DNA from: Anarhynchus alexandrinus
Lineage: Eukaryota > Chordata > Aves > Charadriiformes > Charadriidae
NCBI GenBank assembly: GCA_008711295.1
Contig: VUYV01000591.1
Location: forward strand, 144,281-208,280
Direction of reading: 5' to 3'
Length of the DNA stretch: 64,000 nucleotides
Shown piece after piece: positions 24,621 to 39,300 of the stretch. How positions within the stretch are numbered: the first letter of the stretch is position 1; every line of letters begins with the position of its first letter. Both the position numbers and the translations under genes were made by a program. The notes beneath the pieces are model-generated. The model was not told the origin of the DNA. It saw nothing but the letters and a program-made list of their open reading frames with translations, and did no database searches.

Positions 24621-27600
24621 CATTCACGGATATTCAGCCCCTTGTTGTCTACTTCTCTGTGAACTGAGTTGCACCCTAGTTCCTCTTGTATTTACTGGGA
24701 GCTCAGTTTGAGACATCTGCACACAGCTGGCACGTACAATGCAGGGCCTAAAAGAGGCCAGTGTTGGTCTGGACCAGCAGCTGAGGTGCAGGTGGGATAC
24801 CCTACAGCATCTCAGCATGCGCTGTATTATTCCTTTTAGGCAGCTCAAGAAAGCCTTATCTTCACTGACTGTTATGGGAGCTGAGATGCTTAGCACACAG
24901 AGGCACTTAATTAGGTAGTCTCAATTTCAAATTAAATATCACATCAAGGCTAACTTCAGTTGCACCAGCACAGGATCCGATGCCATGCCCTAGACACAGG
25001 AGACTTTTATGTGGAGCTTTTATAACTCAAGGAGGTCTACTCATAGTAGTCAAAGGGCTTTAAGGCAAGCCTACATTTGGACAGTTGAACTGAGATATAA
25101 ATGCCTTTGACTCCACTGCCAAGTTTCTCTTGTCTGCAGCATCAGTCTAGACAGCTAAGTCCGATATAAAAAAACCACTCTTGACATGTCATGCTGGGAA
25201 ATATCAGTCACGTCCCTAGTGTAAGTCTCAAGACATCAAAAATTAGTGACATAGCCCCTAGTGCCTCCAGGAGTGACAGCTTCATTTATTTCTAAAACAT
25301 CTAGGAATTAAGAAATGTGTAAATTCCAGTAGCATTTATTAATATGGGGACTACTGCTTAAACTAAAATATTAACACCTTTTCTACTATTGCTTGTTGTC
25401 TGCACACTGCTGGTCTCCATAGCAGAGAAAAAGGCAAGTCCAATTTATTTAATTGGAAAAAATCCTCTATTATCAAAAGGAATACCTGTTTTCAAGGATT
25501 AGCTATATTCTTGTCAGTTCACAACATTGAGTGAGTTCAGCTCCTGTGCTGAAATAGTTTACTACATCCTCCTAGATCTGCCCCCTTTGCAAAAGCAAAT
25601 TGTGATCCTAGGAAAAACAGACAACGAGGGAGTGTCAGTTTTTCAGCCTTGCTTGGAATTGCTCTCTAATTTCCTCTTGCATCACACTGTTACTTTTGGT
25701 GCAAAGGTATGGGTGAAGCTTGACAAATAACTGATATTTTTCTGAAATATAAACAGTGGGGACGTGTGTCTCCTTTGAGGAAAATTTGACACAGGAGCCC
25801 CTTTTCCTGCTGAATGCATGACCAGTTTTTACTGCTTGAACTGGATGAGTAAATCCCGTAGCTCTCTGAGTCATCACGTATGTACACTGCTGACTTGGAT
25901 GCTCAGTAGAAGATGGTGTGGGTAGGAAAAGATGCGTCTTTACTTTATTAAAGAACACATAGCCAGGGACTGTTCTTCAGCCTTCCTCTCTTTGCTGGCT
26001 AAGCACAGGGTCTTCAGGTGAAAGACTTAAGTTGAAATATAGTTGCACTATGGCCAACAGTGATGAAGTGAGTTATTTAAGGTCTAAAGTAAACCTATGA
26101 GAGAGATCAGAGGTGGAGAAGGAGGTTTATCTCTCTCATACAGTGCAGCACCACACAGTTGGCAATGACTGAGCTAGCTCAGCAGGACCAGGACCTAGAG
26201 GTGGATGCTGAGGTCTGTGCCCAAGCTAGCTCATTTTTCTGCACCTTCTCTTCTTCTGTTGTCTCTTTCATTCTGCCCTAGAAAAGCTTCAAATGGAGTG
26301 GGATAAAAAAAATAAAAATATTTGATATTGTGAAAACCACTTTTTCTCTAAATATAACATAGGATGGACAGATGAAGCCCAAATTAGATCAGCAGTGCAG
26401 ACAAAACCTCAGAGTGACCACTCGTGTTGAACAGGAAAAACAAGGAGTGCAGCTGAACTGCTCGCAGTAACTGACTCCAAGAAAGAGCTTGAGATTTGTG
26501 CATGAACCAGGTATTCCCACTAGGGATGGAGGCTCATGGGGTAAGAGTCCACAGAGGTGCTTTATTGTGTGTGACACTCAAAAGTCACCTTCAGTCAATG
26601 CCAGCACTTCAGACTGAAACATTTCTAAGGGCAGATGGAGAAATTTTTATGAGTATGAATATATTGACTCATTAAGGTTTGGACAAAAGCGATGCATAAG
26701 TCTGGAAATTAGTAACAGGTTGAAAGAAAAATTATATTAAAACATCATCAGCCAAAAGCAATATCACCATTGTAACAACAAACACTGGATGAAATAGATA
26801 ATGGAACTGAGATATCATTAGGCAGTGTGAAAACAGATCCTCTGGATAAAAATGAACTCTTAGCATTACAGACAACAATTATGACTCTACTCTAATGCCC
26901 CGATGCCCTGACTTGACCTTCTGGCTGTTGTCAGGCTCAAAGAAAGTCCAGGACCAAAATCTGAATTTTGATTGAGTTGCCCTAATGAACAGAAAACATT
27001 CATATAAATGAAATAAGGTGACATCAATGGCATACTGAAAAGCAAAGACAATAGAAGCTATCAAAATCCAAGCAGTAATTTGTTTTTGAAAAGAAAAATA
27101 ATTTTGGATTTGCATAATCTTGAAATAGAATGACTATACCTTAGAGAAATTGATTAAATTTGCCTGCAAATTTTCCTGTTCCCATTGTTATGATTCTGGT
27201 AAAAGGCCAGACAAACTATTTCTTGAGTAATTTATTAGCAGGGTTTAGCTTATTGTTCATATGTGCAAACTATGCATTTAACAGCTTTTGATTTTTTCAC
27301 ATTCCATCATGACTGGAAATTATTTGATGCAAACATGGACTAGCAGTTTCTGGCATACTTCTCAGAAATTAGTAATGGCCTTGCAATTTGTAAATTTACC
27401 TATTCTATTGTGTATTTGGTCAACATACATTATGGGACAATGCTTATGATGCCATGAAGCTTTCGGGTTTGTTTTGCAAATATTTTCCATCTAAATTGAC
27501 ATTCATAAAATGTGAGATCAACCAGGGCAGTCACAGCAGGTATATTAATAGTATCTATGTAATCTTAATTACTGTGGTTGATTTATTATGTCAAAAAGGA

Positions 27601-28787
27601 GGTATGAAGACTTCACTCTGTTTGGTATCCTCTACATAATACAGAAAAACAAGAAAACACCTTAGTGCCTACTCCAAATACAGGAAAAGTGAAAAACGCA
27701 GTCACAAACATGATAAGAAGCCATCCCAAGGAGCTGACTGTAGGTCTAGGTGAAAAAGAAAATCTCAAGGAGGATGTGACAAAGAACAGTGTGGATTTTT
27801 TTTGTTGCTTACTGCTAGCACCTTCACATGCACAAAGAAATAGCACAGAAACTGTTGAAAATTGGGCAAAGAGGGTAGGTGTTATGAGAGGACAGCAGCT
27901 TATGGACTTGTCATCTCATCAGAATAAAGATGGTGACACGCACTGAGAGTAAGAACAAGCAGCTTCTCTTTGGCTTCCTAACTAATGTATCCCAAAAGCT
28001 TTACCATTTTACCCCATTCCCCCAGTGCAAGGCAGTGCGAGTATCCCAACAGGGTGTGCAGGGAGGCAAGGTGTGGTGAGAAGAAGCACAAGGAGTCTGT
28101 TAGTGAACTGAGTGCAGGTCTATCAAGGTACAGGACAATGACCAAACCCCTAGATTCACTTTATTCTCCTCCAGTTGGAATATATAGGGTATCATCTCCA
28201 CCCACGCCTGAGAGTGTGAGGATACCAATGGTCTGCAAAGGCAAACAGAGCTAGGGGGGTAATGATGATGCGACAGCATTGAAATTCATGATTATTAGCG
28301 TTTTTATTATTATTGTGTGTCAAAACCCCATCACTGACTAAAGTCCTTACTCCTTCTGTGTCGTGAGCTGTATAAGCCCAGGCAGAGAAGAAAGAGTCTT
28401 CCTCAAGCAACTTCACATAGAAGCCACAGCAGATGGGTGCAGAAGGATGGAAATGAGGAGGTGATATCCATGGCTTGGCCAAATCTGCGCACCACTGGCC
28501 TCATCCAGTTGAGAACTAGGAGGGATCAGAAAAGAGCAGCAAGGTAGCTCCATGGCCATTTACAGACATCTCCTTCCAAGGTAAAGACATTGGGGAGAAG
28601 ATATAAAGTTGCCTTCAAGGAACCTAAAACATAAGCAGCAGGAGCAACACTGATCTCATGGACAGAAGGAAAGCAGAAGATTCCTTATAGCATAGAGACT
28701 TGAGGGGCTGGAAACGGCCCTCACAGATTTTGAAAGCAAAACCAAGGGTCATTCACATGTATATTAAAAAGGAGTTAGGTAGCATAG
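24621..28787. other. Unique non-coding stretch
   Basis: No gene is recognised. An A-rich patch lies at 26305-26322. Open frames are all short, the longest about 107 codons (25635-25958, minus), with no known domain. Confidence 0.5.
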
Positions 28788-28868
28788 AGCTAATGATTTA
28801 ATTGTTCCAGTGTCTCATTTGTCCCATGGGGATAATGATATTTTCCTTAGAGGGATGTTGTGAGTGGG
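28788..28868 (+). mobile_element. MIR-like SINE 3' portion
   Basis: The order of blocks follows the 3' half of MIR-type SINEs. A CAGTGTCTCATTTGTCC stretch is the counterpart of the CTCAGTTTCCTCATCTG block. It is followed by ATGGGGATAATGATA and then AGAGGGATGTTGTGAG. The tRNA-derived 5' part is not visible. The preserved order of three blocks over about 80 bp makes chance similarity unlikely, but the exact family is uncertain. Confidence 0.6.
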
Positions 28869-31800
28869 AAGCCCGGACACTAACAAGTGAGTAATCAGAA
28901 GAAGATGAGGTGGCCAGAGAAACCAGTATTTGGCTCTTCACTCACTGGCTTCCAGGAGAAAAGAGCTCTGCTTAGGAAATCTCCACATTTTGCACATTTT
29001 ACTTGGAGATCTGTTCTCCCATGCATATTAAATCAGGTAGGCTCTTGGGGCGTGAACACTTCACAGGTTGTGGCCTTACAGCTCACAAAAGTGAACCTCA
29101 GCTGGAGAAACACACCACCACTTGGAAGGAAAAATGCAAATACTGGAGGAGGAAAAGGGGGGAATACTTTGGAGCTGACAGTGGGAGGGGGAATGGCCGG
29201 ATGGTTACAGTACAGCTGTAAATGGCTCCCTAACTACAGAGCAGTTTAGTTTTACAAGCACAGAGTCCTCTTCTGTTATTACCCAGCACAGAGTATGTGA
29301 TAGAGTAAATGTTCACTAAAGATTTGACAGCCTGGCCCCTCGCAAGAAATACGGCAGGGTCGCAGGTTGCTTTGCTTTGTTTCATTAATTGGATTTTCTG
29401 GGCTCAGGGTGCTCCTTTCTGAGGTGTTAGGAACAGACGCACCTGTAAAGGAAGGAGGCTAACAATTTAAAAATAAAGAGATCATTACGGCGCCCATGGA
29501 AATCTGGATCTGCGTCTCTCAAGAACAGTTAAAAGGCATTTTGCAACTTGCAAGATTCCACTCCTAACAGACGCACAGATCTCAGGAGCACCACCAAACT
29601 TCGCGTTTAGAGGGTTATTTTTATTTTAATTTGTCTCCTGAGGCAACCTCGTTTGAGTAGAGTTTTTAAGGACAAAGTCAAGGACTTTAAAAGCATCTTT
29701 AAACCCACAACTGTAATACCTGCTACTACCTAAATCTCAAGTATTTAATGATTCCTAAAAAATATATTGCCTTGTTAATGCCTGCAGCAAAGCATACAGT
29801 TTATGGTGAGAGAACAGTAATGCCCCTTTAGCCATCTGGCCAGCAAGAATACAATGGGATGTTTGATAACAGCCATTTACATGTCTGCAGGAGATGGCTG
29901 CAATAAAAAGAACAAACAAGCACATTTACAGGGGGCTGCAGTTGGGTAGCGAGCCAGACTAGGCACCATAAGAAATTTAATGCAAATCTCTACGGCCCAA
30001 TCACAGACAACTCCGTCGCTTCCAAAGTCAAATGGAGCTTGGTGCTTTCTGCTACAAGATGCAGATGGTTATTCCAACCCCAAATGAAAGTGTCTGAAGA
30101 ACCTTGAGGGTCACTGCCACCATCGTTTTCACCTACAAATGCAACTCTTGGAATATTTAAAGTTGTTAGAAAAAACACCAAACCCCATGGAAATAACACC
30201 AAAACAGCATGTACAGCGGGACTACGCACTCTGCACTTACTCTATAGTCATTGTATGTATTTGATGGAAAGATTCTTGCTGACTTCAGTGGATTCTGAAT
30301 TAGGGACATAATCACACAATCAAAGTAAAGCTGTTATTGCAGGGCATGGCTGTGCTGAAGCAACAAGCAGATCAGAAGGGATATGAACCTTCAGCATGAA
30401 TTCAGAGAAGGACTTCAGCACAAAGCTGGGGTTGGAGTAGAAATTTCAGGAGGATCATTTCTTAACTTTCTACGATTTTGTGTATTACAAACGAGTGTCA
30501 CAATTCTTACCCAAGTCACATTTGAAATACTGCTTCGTGAAACCCCTTTGTTTCAAGGCATAATGAACTGCTGTCTTTCTCCACCCGTGAGCCTGAAAAT
30601 TGCATAATATTATTTCATTCATCTGCCTGGTTTTGCACCGGTCACACAAAAACTTGTGAAAGTATAACCAGGCTTTTGAGGCTTTTAAACATGCAAATGT
30701 AAACTGCTGTTAAGGGTACCTCACATTTCCTTGCTTAGTGCCTGGCTCGTAAAACGTAATAGCTCTACAGTATTTCCAGCATTGAAAGTAAAGTTTTTCT
30801 CTTAAGCCCTAAAGGGAAAGAGAAATTTATGTCACCTAACTTCAACTATGTAAAAATTAGGCATCTAATCTAAGATAGTCATCTAAGTCTTAGCTGGTGC
30901 AAGGAATGAAACACCTTCAGAACACCATTCATGCAATCGTAAACCAGGATGAGAATCAGCTCCAGGGGAAAATGCCTAAATGGGGATGTCTTCATGTGCA
31001 TTGGGTTACAAAACTCTGATTTCACTCTAGAGAGATCTGTGGCACATTTAGTTCTCCAACCATGGGAACTTACTGGTGTTCTAGGCATTATAGGACATCC
31101 CACACAGTCTTCATTAGGGGGTAGATCTCCTCTGATTGTGTCATATTTGCCAGCCCACACGTCTCCCTGGGGCACCGGAATGGCACTAGACATCTCTGTT
31201 TAGGGAACTGGATAATATTCCTATTTCCTGGTCAGCTGAATACCTCTTTCTATTTCATTAACTGTGTTAACAAGATGTCCACTGTTTATAATGAGAATTT
31301 AGGCATTTGGTCCATTTGTCATCACTGACATGCAGAAACCTAAATTGCAGTTGTTTAATCCACAGAATGAATCCTTCCCTGTTGTACCTAATGTATGTGA
31401 GATGGGTCAGTCTGTGAAAGTGTGCATCTCTCTTTATTGAGCATAATCAGATCTCAGACATAGAACTTAGACTAAGCTCCTAATTTCTGAAGTGCTAAAT
31501 TGTAGTAGATATGAATTCCAGTATAGGTGTTTATGGTTTTGATGTTGATGTTTAAGCCTCTCAAGATACCGGCTTCCTCAAATAACAGAACAAAATACTA
31601 TTGAGGACAGTGATTTAATAAATTATTCTGTTTTTCCAAAAGCAATGTTTTCTATCTTATAGCTGTTTAGTTCTCCATCAACACCTTCCATCTGGTGAGC
31701 TCACAGCATTTCATTCACACACTTCGATTGTAGACAATCTCTAAAATCTTTTCACACACACACACAAAAAGGCAGAAGCTTCACCATGAGCAGAATCTAG

Positions 31801-33800
31801 CACAAGATAGATGTGCAAGAGTCTAACATTTACATCTTCAGATGCCAACATTGTAAATTGTCGAAGCAACATTAAGAATGGAATTGGATATGCAACTGAG
31901 TGTAACTCTATGGCACCAGCATAAATCAGAGCATAAACACTATGAAACACAATATTGCTGCTTTGCTGCTTGAAAAAACTTGTGGTTTTCACTAAGCCTA
32001 TGCTTTATACAGTAAATGCAGCAGAAATGACAAGTATAGAAAACAGAATAAAAAGGTGAGTTTAAGCTCTAACTTCTTTTTTTATTTTTTATTTGTTTTT
32101 AATATTATTTTCCTGGGACAGAACCTGGCTGCCTGTAAAGGCATTGGACCACATGACCCCAGAATGAGTTACATTTAGTTCAAGTTATGAGTATGCAGGA
32201 AGAATATTTGTGACTAAATATGCTTGTCTTGGAACTAATGCTGGGTTAACCAAAAGAAATTACTGATTTTAAGGTCATCACAATGTTTCACTCATGGATA
32301 GATGAATCCACTACTGAATTTCAATTTTCTCATACTGAGTTTACTAGTTTGATTTAGCTCTTGCTAACTAAGAGAAACAGATAATATCTGGCCACTGACT
32401 TCTCATGTATCTGTCCCAGGGAGTCATTCAGCATCGTTACAATATCTGCTGACCATTTGAAAACTAAACCCACAGATGGAGCTTTTCTTTTTTCAATTTT
32501 AGGCTGCTGGTTAACAGCATGATAGTTTGCAGCTGCAGTAAATAATAAATTTTATCATTTTTTCCAAATAAAAGTGCCTCTACAAATATGCTTTTGCATC
32601 CTCTACAGTAAGGTGCAACTAAGAAACAACCAGGTACCTTGGTTTCCTAACAGTGATGTTAGCTTTGAGTTCCTGGGGGATAATTTTCCTGTATTGGGAT
32701 CTATGTTTTTTATCTCTGCTGCACAGAATTGTTCAGTTTGGACATATTCTGAGACATAAAATCCAGTCTATCCTTCAGGATGGTATTTGAAAAGGACATC
32801 AGCTCCTGAAAGTTTATGTTTTTAGATAGTCTTCCAGCCTGTTCTATTCTAGTTCTTATATCACACCCATTATTATATCTCAGGTTATTGCCTGCATCAC
32901 TGTAATATGTCAATATTTCATAGAACACAAACTTTGATTTCTGGGAGTGATGGATACCGCTATTTATTGTCCATTCGTGAGATGACTCTTCTCCTTGAGT
33001 TTTAGTACTGTAATCAGAATGAGGGAATGTTTCTGGTCGAAAATATTATCTGTCAATAAATGCAGTTTTAGGATGGCCAAAAAGAATCATAAATTCATGT
33101 GAAAAGTTTAGCAGTGGGGTAATTTACAGAAGCGGTAATAAATGGAAAATGACAAAAAATAAAACATTTCAATTTTTGTCTGGAAACACAACTTATTCGA
33201 CTTTCCCAGGATTTAAGACAGCATTAAAGGGGGTAAGAACAAAAAAAAAAGCTAATAGACCCAGACGTTCCAGTTAACACCATTTTTTTTATCACTCTCA
33301 CTAAAAAAAGAAGGAAAACTTGTTCAGACTATTGTCACCTGCTCTGCCCTTCACCCTGTTCCAGTGACCACCATAAGGACTAGGAGGACCTCAGCCCACT
33401 ACTTGTACACCTGGATGGACGTGCTTTTTTGTTGGCAACAACTGTGGGTTTTTTATTTTTATATTCTCTAAAATATATTCTATATTTTTTATATAATCCA
33501 AATCTTTCATTAAAAAAGAGCTCTTTTACCCACTTGCACGGCTTGACTGAACACCAGATATGTCAGGCAGAGGTTTCTTTCAAGCCACTTTGGTAGGTAA
33601 GAACAGTACCACTATGCAGAGGTGCCAGAATAGCACAATTTGGGATCCAAATGTCCGACAGCTTAAATCTGAGAAAAATCAATCCTTTGAACATCATTTG
33701 CTCTTCCTTTGGTTATTGTCCTATATCATATCTCCATTAAGTACTTCTTAACTGATTAATTATTCCATCAATATACTCAGCTCCAATCATTAGCAAGATA
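28869..33800. other. Unique non-coding stretch
   Basis: No gene is recognised. A (CA)7 run lies at 31753-31766, T-rich sequence near 32078-32110, and an A run near 33240-33250. The 29330-29640 area is somewhat richer in GC than its surroundings but has no open frame of note. Confidence 0.5.
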
Positions 33801-34201
33801 AGGCTGAGAGAGCTGGGACTCTTTAGCCTGGAGAAGAGAAGGCTGAGGGGAGACCTTATTACTGCTTACAAATATCTAAAGGGTGGGTTGAAGGAGGATG
33901 GAGCCAGACTCTTCTCGGTGGTCCCCGGTGAAAGGAAGAGGGACAATGGGCACAAGTTGGAACATAGGAAGTTCCGTTCCAACACACGCAAAAACTTCTT
34001 TACAGTTAGGGTGACAGAGCACTGGAACAGGCTGCCCAGGGAGGTTGTGGAGTCCCCTTCTCTGGAGATTTTCAAGACCCGCCTGGATGCAGTCCTGAGT
34101 AATGTGCTCTAGGCAATCCTGCTTTAGCAGGGGAGTTGGACTAGATGATCTCTAGAGGTCCCTTCCAACTCTGAAAATTCCGTGATTCTGTGATTCTGTG
34201 A
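33801..34201 (+). mobile_element. CR1 LINE, 5'-truncated copy (group B)
   Basis: It begins in the [20 protein letters not shown] region of pol and reads through [38 protein letters not shown] sequence to a stop near 34110. The short 3' untranslated part with GACTAGATGATCTCTAGAGG and a GTGATTCTGTGATTCTGTGA tail follows. Most of the frame is open, suggesting moderate age. Subfamily wording matches the copies at 24137 and 58101. Confidence 0.95.
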
Positions 34202-36274
34202 AGTGGTCAGTTCATGGAACAGATCTTTATATAGCAGAGTTGGACATCCCCTAGCCTGTAAACCTCTTCCAACATTGGTGTCTCATCAGTGTTTCAAAAG
34301 ACTGAGAGCATCTAACTCATTAGTTTAATATTTAGTAGTTTATAACTGATGTTAGGCAGCTCCCCATTATTCGAGAAGCATAGCTAATATAATTAGATTT
34401 TGTTTCCCAGGAATTCATAGCAGTTCTTTGACTTATGTCAAACAGAGTGAATGCAATTGGATGTTACTGAGCACACACGAACTCATTGCAGATAATAGGC
34501 ATGCTCTTTTATCTTAAATGAAAGGAATTTTGTGTGCAAATCACAGCATCTTCATTTGCTCCCCAATAATACTGTGAAGCTAGGCTGTTCAAAACACGCA
34601 GCACAGCAGGAACTGCTTCTCAACCGGTAGAAAATACTCATCTTTGAAGAAATCAACAGCTATACATTGTACTTATTTCCATGAAATGGCAAATCAAATG
34701 CTTACTCTAGTAACAGAGTATTAGAGCAAGGAACAAACTCCACAGGAGGGCGGGAGACACCGGACTTCAGGGATGTAGATGAAGGTACCTGAATGGTTGT
34801 GATTCAGTTGCCTAACTGCAGAAATCTAGTGTCATTTGAGATGTAATAAAGTAGTCAAAACACCTATATCATGCTGGCAGACATCTCACAGGACACGCAG
34901 GACATACAAGCCTTCCCGGAGCACCCAGAGGCCAGAAAGGAGATAGTAAGGCAATCCAAGTGGCACTAGATGCCCACATGAGTAACTGGGTCCTACACTT
35001 GCCATCTTAACTCTCTTTATAGTCAGTGGAGATTTGAAGCTGACCCAGTTTCCCGTGCACAGGGGGAAAGACATGCATTTTGGGCTGGCAATTAAAACAC
35101 CGGACAATAAAAAAGTTATTTTTCAGGACAATTCCTTGCAGTAGCCCAAACAGCACTAAGCACTTATGTTTAATCAATTTAATCCCGCTCCTGACTTTGA
35201 TATTTCGTTGCATAGAAGGTAGAAATAGTCTTCCCGTTCCTCAAAGTAAATCATTGCTAGAAACACAATAAACATTTCTTAAGCAAATGCTGAAAAGCAC
35301 CAGGCTCACAAGTTAGCAGCAGACTCAGACAAAGAACACATTTGAAGCGCGACTGAAAAAAAGAGCATTTACCAAACTGGCATTTGTACACACAAACAAA
35401 CACCACTTTGATCCATTCCCATTCCTGTTTGTGATCTCAGCTACACCAACAACATGAAAAAAGACCTGAGTCTTGTAGGAGTGGAAAAAACAGGGACTCC
35501 TTTTCAAAAGAAATCCACAGTAAGCCAGAGATGGCTGTGACCTCGAAGAACCTGCTAGGCACCCGCGGCAGGAGATTCTGCATCCCAAGCATTTTGTAAT
35601 GAGGTTTTTAGAGAGATGCAATTTTAGATGCTCCAGCTGAAATCAACATAGATGTGTCCCCAAAAAAAGAGCCACCGGGCTGGACCACTGCCAAGAGCTG
35701 CTCTAAAACCGACTATAACTGTTTCATTTACTCTCATGATAAATAGGATGGTTTAATGGAAACACTGTACACAAAACTGTACTGCTCAGGTAATTACCTT
35801 GATTGAAACAAGTGTTTTACACTGAAAGCAAAATTCCCTTGGAGTTAAACCAAACCTCAACAAGAACGAGACCTCTGTGGAGACACAGGCATATAAACAA
35901 GTATGTGTGCTAATTATTTTCCAGTGGCTCTCTTAATGAGTCACTTGCTAGAGTCCACTGGTCACAAAGATGATTACTTTAATGATGATTCATAGAAATT
36001 GCGTGTGTATTGCAAATACTGAGTGCTGCACCAGTTGCTATGGCAGTAAAATGTGTGTGGTTTGTTCCATAAATAGCAGAGTAAATAATTGCATGACAGC
36101 TTGTTCCTCCTTCAGAGGGTCTCCCAGTGATGGAAATGGTCTGCAGGGAGCTCCCCAGGTTCAACATTTCCCCTACTTTTTCCTGGGCTTGTGGATGAAA
36201 CCCTTAAACACCTATTTTCACCCACAAAGCTGAATTTTTAGCTTTAGGGTTTTTTTCTTGCACAGGAGACTTGG

Positions 36275-36345
36275 AGCTTGATTCTGTTCTCTGTTACCTT
36301 GGTGCAAATCAGCAAATCTGGAGTAAATCTAATTATTTCAGGATA
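36275..36345 (+). repeat. Old sauropsid-type repeat fragment
   Basis: The order of GCTTGATTCTGTTCTCTGTTAC, GGTGCAAATC and CTGGAGTAAATCTAATTATT-like blocks follows an ancient repeat I recall as common in reptile and bird genomes. The attribution is from memory and the fragment is short and eroded. Confidence 0.4.
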
Positions 36346-39300
36346 ACTATATTACCATAATCTCCAGCTACAGAGAACAGTAGACAGAAGAGCAAACACT
36401 TCTCTCTCCACATAGGGCAGTGAGAAACAAGTTGATATTTATCACAGGTAGAAAATGTTCACTTTTAGCATCATAAAACACTAAAACGAGATTTTTACTG
36501 AAATCCCTTCTTCCCCTTACCAGCAGCACTTTCTATCCCACTCTAGGTTTTTCTCAGAGAAAAGGGTTTGGTTAGTTTTAGTCTTCTCCCTCTTGAAAAG
36601 TACATGAATACTCAAGAAAACTCTGAGTGTGTTTTTGGCCTGGGCATTTTCTAAAGTCTAAATTTTGGAATTATTCTTCAGCTGAAAATACTGAAATGCG
36701 ACCATCATCCCTACAGCACTGAGAAGGAAACAGCATGCCATGAAAAAGCACATAAAGAAATATATAAGAAGCTTGGCTCCTGGTAGTCACCCCTCGTGAG
36801 CACACTGAGACTAGCAGTCAGCAAGGACAAAAAAAGTCCCATACAGAGCTGGGAGAGTCCCATACAAAGTCGTTTTCAAGGAGAGGATGCAAACACTGAG
36901 GGGTAGTCTGATGGAGGTGGGTTTTCCCACCACCAGGGATTGATAAGCCTGCCAGGGAAGGTAGCTCTGCATACAGTTCACTTCACTGAGGTTTTTAAAC
37001 ATCTGCTTTTTCTGAAGGATCTTTCTTCTAAATAAATGATACTTCTCCATGCAGCAGCTATTTGGTCACAGATTAAAATGGTCATTGTTCCAAAAAGAAG
37101 CAGAACACCAAGGCAGAAAGCTAAATCAGACTTGCTGCAGCTATCATGAGTACCAGGGAACTGCAGAGGGGAAGACCTCCCCAGAGAGGAAGACACAGGT
37201 GATGCCATCTCCCCTTATGTGATGGTTTGGAGCCCAGAACCAGAAATAAAGGACCACTGACTAGGACAAGGAAGGGTGAAAACCCCTCCCCAGGAAAGAA
37301 AGGTTAGGACAACTGAGACCCTTGAAGTTGTTCCCCTGAGCTATACAACCTTCAACAGGTTGTTAAATCTTTCTGTTGCCCGTGTTTGCAGGCCACTAGT
37401 TATCCTGCATTACGCAGAGTGCAGCTGAGATTGCCTCATGCCTGCCCAACGTCAAACCCCTCAGGAAGGACAGTCCTACCATGAGAAGTCCACAGGCCAA
37501 ATAGGCAGGGCAGAAAGTAAAAACAGATAGGAAAAAAAATACCTACTGGTATTCCTGTGTTATGGGATGATGATGAAAAGGTAAATACAATAAAATTCTG
37601 CATTGGTTTCCCAAACAATGATGATTAAAAGGTTGGACCTCACATGCTTTGGGGTTATTACTGGAGCATACATGAAAATTCAGCAGAAATCCTCAACCAG
37701 GGTTTTCATTGAGTAAGACATACGGAGTTTTCAGGCCTGCCACTGGTTTTGCATCCTAACAAACATTGAGGACAAGATGCCAGAAATTGGCTGTTCCAGA
37801 ATTTGGGAAAGGGACCACACTGCAACAATGATGGTGAAAGTAAAGAACCATCTGCTGCTATGGCTTGAGTTGCAAAAATGTTTTCACAGCTCTAAAGGCG
37901 TGGAGGGGTAGGAACCAAAAACACCGTGCTGAGAATGTAAACAGGTGAAGAGAGAAGCAAAAAAGGATGCAGATATGGCAATGCTCTGGTTGGCATCACC
38001 TGCGACATCACTATGAGGAATCAAAAAATGTGTAAAACTCATGCCTGCCATCTCGGAAAGGAAACAACAGCAGCTTAGCAGCCTGATCCAAAACTTGGGC
38101 TGCCCACCAGCTAAGCCAACAAGAGCCAGCACAGAGATAAACACCATTCAGATGATGGTTGTTACTACACGGCACATAGTTGAGTCCCACAGCCTCCCAT
38201 TGGGCAGAAGGAGCCAAAATGCTGCTCCAGCTGGTAACTGAAATAGACAGGGAGGCTGAAAACCCTGCTCTCCACAGCTTGCTCCGGAGCTCTCGAGCAG
38301 CCTGTCAGAGCCCAACAGACCCAAATAAAAGCAGAGCAAGAGCAGCAGTCACAAGGAGGTAAAGACAGCTACCACAAAACAGCTGTCGAGTTCCACGTTT
38401 CCACAGGTTTTTAGACAGCAGCAGCTGCTCATAAATGTGAAAGCTGGTTCTTTTTCAAACCCAGACCACAGGAGACACTCCCTGAAAAAGAAGAGTGAAG
38501 AGGTACTTGGCCAGGGAAGAAGTTAGCTTTGTAGCAAACGCACAGGTAGTTTGTATTTTTCTTAGTCTGCCACTGATCAGAGTGGGACAAGGTATTTGAT
38601 CTCTGGAAATAACAACAGGGTAATAATATAGTCTAGAGTGTACTAGTCTGAGCATTTTCAGTTCATCCATGTATGTGAAGTTCTCACAGACCTCAAGGAC
38701 CTCTGTATTCTGAATACGGAGAGGTGACAAATTCAGTATCACAGTGCTTTGACTCTGTGAGGCCCTTTCACCTTCAGGTCAGAAGACCTCCTCTGCAGTA
38801 CGCAGAATGAGTTACACCCCTCAGAGCAGGCTGAGACACAAGCCATTACAGCAAAGCTGACATTTGATTCTTCTCAAACAGGTTTTGTAGCTTGCGTTCA
38901 TTTGCCTTCTGATGTAAGGTGGCTTATACCAGGTCAATCCTTTTGCACCTCAAATATAATAGCATGAAAACACCTCTGAGGCACTTGCAAATGTTTTGCC
39001 TCACTTATGATGTTCTGACCTGTCATGGAAGCTAGGAAGAAAGGTTTTAAAGACAGTAAAAAAGGGTTTTAACTTGTCTCTGGCTTCTCATGCAAATACT
39101 CTAAACATTGTCCTAAGTTAGGAAAGAGTTATTAAAACTGTGTGGTCACCTGAGTCTTATTTAAGTATGTTCTGAGATAAATGACCACAGACAGGAAAGA
39201 CGGAAGAATCCCCAGATTCTTCATCCCAATGAATTTGATTAGATGTGCAGAGGAAGTTGTCCGTGTACCCACAGGCAGAAATGAGGCAGACAGGACACAC

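Noticed and set aside
37210..37620. Possible LTR starting TGTGATGGTTTGGAGCC
   Set aside because: The start resembles some bird LTRs, but no matching end, target duplication or polyadenylation signal with the usual following block could be found.
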